The notes beneath the pieces were generated by a model. That model was not told where the DNA came from, did not search any database, and saw only the letters and a list, made by a program, of their open reading frames with translations. Below, piece by piece: positions 56,386 through 64,000 of a DNA stretch of 64,000 nucleotides. A program made the position numbers and the translations under genes. Every line of letters starts with the position of its first letter. The first letter of the stretch is position 1. Source of the DNA: Phaeosaccion multiseriatum (Eukaryota; Ochrophyta, other classes); NCBI GenBank assembly GCA_965112735.1, contig OZ218957.1, forward strand, positions 558,001 to 622,000. Reading direction: 5' to 3'.

Positions 56386-59024
56386 ATGGCTGACGTCGCT
56401 GTTGCTACGGTTCCGGAAGCACCAGCAGCAGAGGGGGAAGAAGCACCGCTTACTGCAGAGCAGCAGCAGATTCAGAACCTCCGAAACAACACCATCGCCC
56501 CACGCTCGAGAAGTGGATATGCATGCGCCTCCACCATGCTGATCCGATACCTCTTCCGCAAGCACCCGGAGCTTCTGGACCCTGACTTCAGGACAGCATT
56601 TGCTCCACCGGAAGGGGAAGAGGAGGAAGACGGGGAAGATGGGGAAGAGGAGGAAGCACAGAGGAGAGCAGCAGCAGCCGCAGCAGCCGCCGCACCTGGC
56701 GGAGCGGGTGGTGCCACTGCAGCGGCACAGCAGACGCCGGCTGAGGTGTCGAGAGCAGCGAAAGCCCAAGCAAAGGCCAAGAAGAAGGCTGAGGCGCAGT
56801 GGACGAAGCGGGTGAAGGCACACTTGATCCAAGCACCTCGGGCGCCGCACCCTTTGCTGTTCCATCTGCTGACAGCCGACGCGTTCTTCGGGTGGCTGCT
56901 TGAAGTCAAGAAGGGGCCGAAGGGCTTATCCAAGGCCGGTGCACAGTCGAAACGCTCTGCACTCTTCAATCTGTACAGAGACTACCATCAGGAGGAACAG
57001 CACCGCAAATTGCAAAGCGACCTTGCGACGCTCACCAAGGGGCTGAAGAGGACGATCGCAGGAGAGAAGCAGGAGGGAAATGTCGAAGTCAGAGAAGGGA
57101 AGGCTCCCATGCCGTTCGCTCTCTACCGCGCTCTTGCCAAAGGTAAATTCCCAGCTGTGTGGAGTCAGTGGACAGTGGAAACTAGTGGAGTGGGTGGAGA
57201 CAAGTGGCTGATGCATTGAATGCCCCCCACTCACTTCCTAGCCCTGACGCCGTCTTTGGTTGCCACTGTTTCCTTCGCTTGTGTACATCGCAGCAATGCT
57301 GAGCTCGGCAGTCTGTGAGAACGGGCACAGACAGGGCGCCTTTGGCCACCCCTTCCTCGTTCTCTCCTGGAATCTGATGTGCCGCGCCACCAACTGTGTG
57401 GAGATTTGTCTCGATCATCTCGAGTGGAAGGGGGACGCGCTCTGCGTCTATTTTGGGAAGCAAAAGGGCGATCAGCTGGGAGAGAAGGCCCGACATCCTC
57501 GCCACGTCTACGCGAATCCAATCATGCCGGAGATCTGCCCCGTCCTCGCGCTTGGTGTTTACCTCCTGAGCTTTGGTTTTGAGAAGAACGCGCTGTTCGC
57601 TGGCAACAATCAGTACGATAGGTATTGCGGCTTCCTCAGACGTACGGCGGCGGCGAACTCGTCCATTTTGGAAGGCATGGGGCTGACTCCAGAGGACCTC
57701 GGCACTCATTCTGGGCGCAAGGGCGCTGCCTCGCACGTCACAAGCGGCTCGTCCGCTGCTCCCAACCCAATTGCTGTGCAACTTATGGGATGGTCTCTTC
57801 CCGGCGTGCAGGGCATCTACTTCAACCCCATCAATGCAGCAGATCAGTATGTGGGCCGGGCTGCCTCCGGCGCGAACATCTCAGCGAAGGAGTTTGCATT
57901 GCTTCCTCCCTTTTTTCAGCGCCTCAAGGTGGACGGCACAGCGAAGGAGGGCATTGAAGACGTGCTCGCGGGAGCCATTGTGAGCTGCTTCAGGGACGTG
58001 CCGCTGAGATTGAGGAAGGTGGCTGAATTCTGTCTTGCCAGTGTGGTGTACCACGCCGGCTTTCTGCGCAGCACTCTTCAGGAGAATCACCCTCTTTTCA
58101 CGACACAGCTCTTCCGAGATCAAAGGTTGCTGGCGGACCTTTCAGAGCATGTCGTGCTGAAGTATCCGGACGAGACGGACGAGATTTCTGCAACCGGGAT
58201 TCCTCCCCACGTCGTGCAGCTGAGGCAATTCCAAGTCGTGGCGGACAGCGTGGCCTCTCTAGGCGGCAAGCTTGAGGTGTTGGGCCAGACGATCAAGGTC
58301 GACTTGGAGACGCTGATCCGTGACGTTCTGGAGGAGAATGCACAGGCCTCTGGCACTGTCACCAGTCTGGGTGTGAGCAGGGCCCTGCAGACGACCCTCG
58401 ACGCAGCCTTTTCTAAGAGTGGGCTCAGCGACCTTCTCGCGGCTCACCAGGCAGGCACTCTGGGCCTTGGTGAGGGTTCGAGCAGCGCCCCGCCCTCTTC
58501 TTCTTCTTGTGCAGGTGCAGATCAGCCACCTCTGTATCTCTACAACGGCCGGTGGCATACCCTTCCCGAGCACTTTGAGGTCCCTAGCTTCACTGTGCGC
58601 GCTGCTTGGGATGCTTGGATGACAGGCACTCCTCGCCTTCGAGAATTCACGACAGCAGACGTGCAGGGGAGGGCGGAGAAGCGAAGGATGTCAAAATTTT
58701 GCTGTTTGATGGGTGCGATTGAATCCGCGGCGAAAGAAAAGGGGCTCTGGAAGGACAAGCCGACGCTTGAAGAAGCGCGAAGCATGTTTGACGCAGTCAA
58801 AGACGCCTTTGACATCAAGTCTCGTTCTGATTCTCACAAGCGCCGCTTCAATCAGCTGGTGTGGACCACCGTGTATAATTTATGGAGCGCGCAGCAGGCG
58901 GACGCGAAAAAACGGGCGAAGCGGGCGAGGGCGAAGGAAAGTGGCACTGGTGCAGACGAGTCGAAGGAGGGGGATGGAGGTGATAGCGGTGCAGAGGACG
59001 ACGAGGAGGGAGGTGGCAGCAGCA

Positions 59025-59058
<34 letters not shown>

Positions 59059-59672
59059 AACAGGAGGAGGCGGAGCCGGAGGAGGACGAGGAGGAAGGGG
59101 TGGGGGAAGGGGGGCCCAAAAAAAACAGCGTACTGGTACTGGTACTGCTTCTGATGCTGCTTCTGCTGCTGCCTCTGATGCGGCCGCTGCGGCCGCTACT
59201 GCCGCTGCTGCCGCGTCAGCAGCGCCGTCGTTGGGCGGCTTGAGAGAGGGAGACATGGCCTTCACATGCTCGTATGGCTGTACTAAGCCCTCGCAAGTCA
59301 AGCTGTTCCTCTGCCCATCCGAAAGAGCGTGTGGAAACCTCGTGCACCACATGTGCACCGTCGAGTTTTGCGACAGCAAGGGTTTTGCGGAAGGCGATTT
59401 TGACTACTACTGTAAGCCATGCATGATTGAGGACGGACACTAAGTGTGTCTGTAAATATGAATACCATTGTTATCGTGGTAATACCATTAAATCGTCATA
59501 TCATAGCGTAGTATATTTTGGAGGAGGAGGGGAGAGATACACACACAAAAAAGGAGGGGGGGGGGGAGGGGCGCTACTGGTCCATATTGGGTACTGTACT
59601 AAAAATACCCACTTTTAAAAAAATTGGGTACTAAAAATACCCACTTTCACCGAGTGGGGCATCTCGCCCCAC
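56113..59672 (+). mobile_element. Crypton-like tyrosine-recombinase DNA transposon, about 3.56 kb
   Basis: A single recombinase gene is flanked by A/T-rich ends. Each end carries a short palindrome starting GTGGGGCA and ending GCCCCAC: 56113-56130 (GTGGGGCACCTGCCCCAC) and 59654-59672 (GTGGGGCATCTCGCCCCAC), followed by (G/C)AAA. Cryptons have no long inverted repeats and excise through short direct repeats, so these matching sites could be the recombination sites. Just inside the right one are two direct copies of a TTGGGTACT...TACCCACTTT phrase (59586-59648). The true ends are not proven. Confidence 0.6.
56386..59443 (+). CDS. Crypton-like tyrosine recombinase with C-terminal zinc-finger-like domain, 968 aa, 2 exons
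   Basis: Exons 56386-57142 and 57294-59443 join in frame across a 151-bp intron (GCCAAAG|gtaaat ... cgcag|CA). The N-terminal about 250 aa has an acidic/Ala-rich linker and a helical SAM-like DNA-binding part. The catalytic domain shows the tyrosine-recombinase set: Arg at about 283 (LMCRATN), Lys in 'YFGKQKGDQ', HxxR at 391-394 (HSGRKG), Trp replacing the second His at about 419 (MGWSLPG) and the nucleophile Tyr at about 428 (GIYFN). A later Trp/Arg-rich region ('AWDAWMTGTPRLREF', 'KDAFDIKSRSDSHKRRFNQL') resembles the GCR1_C-type DNA-binding domain of Cryptons. After poly-Ala and Gly runs a Cys/His cluster (CSYGC, LFLC, ACGNLVHHMC, YYCKPC) resembles a PHD/RING-like zinc finger. The frame is intact, so it may be active. 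Confidence 0.85.
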
Positions 59673-59863
59673 CAAAACCGGTCATCAATAGTTAAAATTA
59701 CATGAAAACAAAAAAAATGAAGAAAGCGCTTGGTGTGTCTCGTGTCTCGTGTGGCGTTCTCGGGCTGTGGGGGGCTGCCACAACTGAGCTGAGTGATTCT
59801 GTCTTGTCTTGTGTTGTGCTGTCCTGGCAAAGATATCTCTGAGCAGTACAGTCTCTCTCTCTC

Positions 59864-59908
<45 letters not shown>

Positions 59909-60175
59909 GCTCTGTGTGTGTGCGCGCGTGTGCATGTACCTATCCATAGCACATTATATGGGGGTAAGGGCCGGGAGAGAGCAGCGCTTCTTCGCCCTGT
60001 TTGGGCCTCCGTTCTTCTCTTACTCCCCCCCCCCCACCCCCACCCCCTCCTCCTCCTCCTCCTCCTCCTCCTCCTCCTCCTCCTCCTCTTCCTCCTTTCT
60101 CTTCTTCCCTCCTCTTACCTCCACTCTTTCTCCTCCTCCTCCTCCTCCTGCTGCTGCTGCTGCCCCTCCTCCTCT
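59444..60175. other. Spacer after the recombinase
   Basis: It holds the right end of the Crypton-like element (to about 59672), then (CTGT)n at 59868-59892 and (CTC)n at 60047-60090 and 60130-60150. The 3' UTR of the minus-strand plastid gene lies at its right end. No gene. Confidence 0.6.
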
Positions 60176-61154
60176 CTAACTCTCCCCTCCTCCTCCTTCT
60201 CCTTCTCCTTCTCCTTCTGCTGCTGCGTCGCCCTCCACCCGCTGAAGGGCCTCCATGGCGGCCTCCATCAGCGCTGTCTTAATCCTGAGTCTCTCCTCCG
60301 GCGTCGGATCCGGCTTGGGCTGAAAGAAGAGAGCAGTGCAGGGTAGTGAAGAGAGAAGAGAGTAAGGCAGGAGGGTGCAGGGTGTTGTAGCGCAGAGTAG
60401 ACAGCAGAGAGGACAGGCACTGATGGGAAAGGAGTTCTTTCAATATAAGTGAGCGAGAGGTTGCGAAAATGAGATGCTTTTGTCCGTTTGGAGGGTTCGC
60501 TCACCTCGTCGTTGGCACTCAACAATACAGGAATGCTGTAGTCGTTTTTGTCCCCAGGGGATTGCTGCTTCAAGTCTGCTTTGATCCTCTCCTTCTCCAT
60601 GACCATATCCTCATCGGTACAGAAGCCTTTCTGCTCGGGGGAGCGAAGTAAATAGGAGGGGTACATGCATATGTGTGAGTCGGTAGGAGATATGTCCTTC
60701 AGGTAAGTATGGATTGGTGCAGACGATTAAGCCTTCTCGTCGATGAGGATTGCGTGTGATTGCGTACAAACAGCTTTCCTGGCCGTACCTCATCGAAAGA
60801 AAGGCCCTCGGCATCAGTGTATGGTTGGTTATCCGCCCCTAATACATCTTCCGCATCCCCGATTATTTCCCTCATCTTCGCCTCCAGTTCCGCGTCGGAA
60901 ATAGAGGGGGGCACCTTAGCCTGCAGTCTCACGCTTTCTGCTGCTCGCCTTCTACGTCGAGTTGAGGGCTCTGCTGCTATTCCTGAAGGAGCTGCACGAC
61001 CACTGTGAAAGCATGGCCTCTCACTGCCGGCAAGCTTCCCACTGATGCCTCCTGTGATAAACGCAAAGGTCGAGGGCTGGGAAGCAAGTCCCAAAACGAA
61101 CAGATCCCGCAGCATCATTCCAAATCCGCCCAGCCAGAGGTAGATGAACAGCAA
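60176..61154 (-). CDS. Plastid-targeted protein of unknown function, 211 aa, 3 exons
   Basis: Exons are 61154-60789, 60630-60505 and 60319-60176. All are phase 0 and the sum is in frame. The N-terminus is a hydrophobic signal peptide ('LRDLFVLGLASQPSTFAF') with the ASAFAP-like STFAF cleavage motif, then a Ser/Arg-rich transit-like part (RRRRRAAESVRLQAK). The mature region has an acidic helical block ('ISDAELEAKMREIIGDAEDV'), a conserved-looking 'LSFDE', and a C-terminal helix ('PTPEERLRIKTALMEAAMEA') ending in an Asp/Glu/Gly tail. The start at 61154 gives an extended hydrophobic N-terminus; the Met pair near 61118 gives a shorter signal peptide and is equally plausible. The family is not recognised. 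It is divergent from the next plastid-protein gene. Confidence 0.75.
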
Positions 61155-61333
61155 GGCTACGGTTGCGAAAGGGGCGAGAGACAGAAAGGTTAGAAAGAAA
61201 GGGGGAGGACTTTAAAGAAAGGGGAAAGAAAGGGGGATGGATGGATGGATGACCAACATGTGCACATCGGGGGCCACTCCCTTCACTGATTTTCTGATTT
61301 TCTTGATTTCCCCATCCTCCTCTTCGTCTTCCC
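61155..61333. promoter_or_regulatory. Putative shared promoter of two divergent plastid-protein genes
   Basis: A 179-bp spacer lies between the ATGs of two oppositely oriented genes whose products both carry plastid presequences. It is purine-rich (GAAAGAAAGGGG) on the left and C/T-rich on the right, with no obvious TATA box. GATGGATGGATG repeats lie at 61236-61250. Confidence 0.55.
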
Positions 61334-62874
61334 ATGTTGTTGGCTGGGAGTCTCCTCCTCGTGCTGGTCGGACTCGTCAGGCCGGCGGGGGCATTCCTGC
61401 CTGCCGCGACTCTGTCGTCGAGGAAGGCGTCCCCCTTTTCCTCGGCAGCAAAGGACACTGGCTCAGGTACAGAGGAGGACCCTGTGGTTCAGCTCTGCAA
61501 CGAGGCGGAGAACGGGAACCCCCTTCCCTTGGCCAGGTACTACATGAAGCACATACAGCCAAACGTGGACGTGGAGAGCATCACTGAGGCGTTTGCACAT
61601 GATTGGTACGCTCTGCAGCAAGCTGAGGTGAGTGAGTGAGCAAAGCATTGAAGCGATCAGGCACACTTCCAAAGGTGGTAGCATGCAAATTTTCTTATCA
61701 TGGGGCGGCGGCAATTGGCTTGGGCTCTTTGTTCGTTCTCTCAGGCTGACGCTGAGACCGCAAGGGCCACCGCGAGGGCAGCAGCGAGCTCAGAAGAAGG
61801 CAGCCCAGAAGAGGTGAGCGGGGAGAGGGGGCCAAAGAGGGGTGGGAGACTGGCTAATGTAGTCAGTGGTCCCAATCGTCACCTCCTTCACCTCTGTCCA
61901 AGGAGGGAGCCCACCAAGGCCCTTCTTCCTACAATCAATAGCGCTTCCTGCTTCACCGCGTGTGTACCCCCACCCACTACATGTGCGAAGACTTGCGTCT
62001 CTCTCTCTGATGCCTGACCTTTCCCCTCTCACCCCTCACCTCTCAACTCTCACCTCATCCCCCCGAGCAGGACTCTGTAATCTCTAACCTCCACCATCAC
62101 CCACCCACCCACCCACCCACCCCTTCTACAGGACGACATAGGCTTCGCGGACTTCCTCGCGGACCTGCAGGGCTACAAGCTCATGCTCGACGATCCTTCA
62201 CTTAGCAAACTTGCGGAGGAGCAGGTCAGCGCAGTTAGTTCACTTGCACAGTTGCCGTTCCGTTCCAATGTATTAGTTCGACCTTGACAACTTCTAATCG
62301 TGGCGCGTGCCTCTTCCCGAGAGCCTCCCTACTCTACTCACTCCCTCTCGCAGCGTTTATCTGTCTTGTTCTGTTTTGTCTGTTTGTCTTGTCCACATGT
62401 CTTTCTGTAACGTCTTTCCCATTCCCTCCCTTGCGAACACGTCCTCTTGTGCAACGTCCCGCAGTTGGGGATGGGGACCAATTTCGAATACGACGACGAA
62501 ACCAAGGCCCAAAAGGAGACCGCACTACAGGCGCTGCGTACGGAAAGCGTTGAAGAAGAAGGAGAAGAGGACGATCAGGTCAGTTGAGTGGCCCCCCCTT
62601 CTCTTGTGAGGGCTTTCCTACTCACTCCCTCTCAGGGCGTTTCGTCAGTCTGGTCTACTGTAGTAGTCACCCACTCCCCGGTTTGTGAAAAGACGTAACG
62701 TCTCTTCCCTCCCTTACGTATATGCCTTTCTTACGTAATTTCCCGCAGCTGGCGACGGCAGCGACTTTCGAATTCGCCGACGAATTAGAGGCACAAAAGG
62801 AGAAGATAAAGCAGGCGCTGAAGGCGGCGACAGCTAAAGAACAAGAGGGTGAGGAGGAGGAGAAGGAGAACTAA
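61334..62874 (+). CDS. Plastid-targeted acidic protein with a duplicated exon, 231 aa, 5 exons
   Basis: Exons are 61334-61627, 61745-61813, 62132-62224, 62465-62578 and 62749-62874. All are phase 0. The signal peptide ('LLAGSLLLVLVGLVRPAGAF') carries the Phe of the ASAFAP motif, followed by a Ser/Lys-rich transit-like stretch (LPAATLSSRKASPFSSAAK). The mature part is helical and acidic: 'VQLCNEAENGNPLPLARYYM', an Ala-rich helix, 'DDIGFADFLADLQGYKLML'. Exons 4 and 5 are related ('GTNFEYDDETKAQKE..LQALRTE' and 'AATFEFADELEAQKE..KQALKAA'), both ending in Glu-rich tails. No family was recognised. Confidence 0.78.
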
Positions 62875-63069
62875 CCTGGCTATCCAACAACAAGGACTCC
62901 ATCGATTCTTTTTTCATATTAAAATAGTAAACGGACTGAGGTGAATACTTTGTGTATCAGCCGAGCAGCGAGCCGGACATAGTCCTCTTTGTATCTGCTG
63001 CTGAGAGGACGAGAGGAGCGAGCGGCTTGACCATGCGATGGCTAGATCGACCCGCGCGTCTCGGAGAGG

Positions 63070-63110
<41 letters not shown>

Positions 63111-64000
63111 GCAAGAGAGAGAGTGAGTGAGAGAGACAAGAGACAAGAGAGAGCGCGTGAGACGGGGAGGGAGGTCCGAGAGGCAGTTGGTGATACAACA
63201 GCTGCAGCGCAGTCGTCTTTGTAGGGAAGGAACGGCAGCGGAGCATCGATCGAATGGGATGGATGTGTCAGCGCCACCCACCCACCCCCAACAGCACTAT
63301 AGAGCTCTAGAGGGAGCGAGGTCATGCCATCCCTCCCCTTTGAGGAGTGCGCATGAGGCTGTGCTTGCATCTATCGTGCCGTCCTTTCCATCCGGGAGGG
63401 GGGGGGGATGCAGGGGGGATCCAGGCATTGCAGCACCCCCACAATGACATCACAGCAGCTCTGATCTGTAGACCAGAGCTTCGATATCGACTCCATTTAT
63501 CGTGCTCGATACTGATAAGGTCACATACATAAAACGAGAAAACTGTCTGTAGGCTAGAGCTGCCCACTGCGGGAGGGGTGGGTGGGCATAGCAGCACTTA
63601 GGCCTTGGTCTATGAGTAAGAGGACTGATCTACCTCCGCGGTGGGTGGGCGTGAAAGGGGCGGAGCAGGCAAGGCAGCCAAGGAGGGCAGATCAGGTGGG
63701 TCAGGTAGGAAGGGAGAAGGGAGGAGAGCAGGGGAGTTATGGAGTGGGGCAGACCCACGTCCCCGTGTTGTGTCTCTGTCTGTCTTGTTTTTTCCAGTGA
63801 GTAGACACTGGTTTAAAATGACGATAACGATGACGATGATGATGTAAGAAAATTGATTTCTTTTTTAGATGTAAGAAATCCCCTCTGTAAAAACACCTGT
63901 TTGCCGCCGTCGCTCGCCGTCTAAAAGAGAGGGAACATCCCCACTCCCCTCCTCTCTCTCTCCATCTCTCACTCGAGCTTTGCTTGCCGCCCATAGTCCT
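62875..64000. other. No gene recognised
   Basis: It contains a (GA)n tract at about 63066-63140, one copy of the dispersed GTTGGTGATACA motif at 63187-63205, and G-rich patches near 63398-63420. Short open frames lack family features. The first 60 bp are probably the 3' UTR of the upstream gene (ATTAAAATAG at about 62918). Confidence 0.55.

Overview
This is a stretch of nuclear DNA from a eukaryotic alga with a red-derived complex plastid, most likely an ochrophyte (photosynthetic stramenopile). The evidence is as follows. Genes are split by GT-AG spliceosomal introns. Three proteins begin with a signal peptide followed by a conserved Phe at the predicted cleavage point (TTAF, STFAF, AGAF), the classic bipartite plastid presequence. 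A cilium-specific gene (CFAP99) implies a flagellated stage, and a Crypton-type tyrosine recombinase and an ankyrin-like family gene are also present. The species cannot be named from the sequence. Introns and spacers are packed with long microsatellites, so most long open frames here are repeat artefacts; calls below rest on conserved protein sequence and on splice junctions that keep frame.

Layout. 1-13448 (+): 3' part of the TOR kinase gene (FAT, FRB, kinase, FATC), 21 exons visible, 5' end outside the window. 13449-15003: repeat-rich spacer. 15004-15879 (-): intronless plastid-targeted protein with an internal duplication. 15880-18596: no convincing gene. 18597-28386 (-): 14-exon IQ/coiled-coil/WW-domain protein of about 1917 aa. 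It is divergent, across 190 bp, from a 207-aa four-helix membrane protein (28577-31145, +). 32481-33611 (-): ankyrin-like protein. 33612-37001: spacer with a minisatellite, a large hairpin and a coding-like fragment. 37002-45572 (+): secreted Cys-rich protein of about 1570 aa. Ten of its 15 exons are near-identical 303-bp units in a higher-order tandem array, and it ends in a disintegrin-like domain. 45957-46250 (+): broken copy of the ankyrin gene. 46842-55702 (-): CFAP99 in 20 exons. About 56113-59672: Crypton-like element with a 968-aa recombinase. 60176-61154 (-) and 61334-62874 (+): a divergent pair of plastid-targeted proteins sharing a 179-bp spacer. 62875-64000: no gene seen.

The genes do not form a pathway. 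They cover growth control (TOR), cilium structure (CFAP99), calmodulin-type scaffolding (IQ/WW), plastid proteins and a secreted repeat protein. The most unusual features are: the 1708-bp three-unit higher-order exon array in which every third intron is 3n and stop-free; a dispersed short sequence (core GTTGGTGATACAGCAG) that encodes LVIQQ in exons and supplies 3' splice sites in introns in either orientation; the merging of microsatellites with splice sites; the Crypton-like element flanked by matching GTGGGGCA hairpins; and a 60-bp-arm hairpin and a 276-bp inverted-repeat element inside non-coding DNA.
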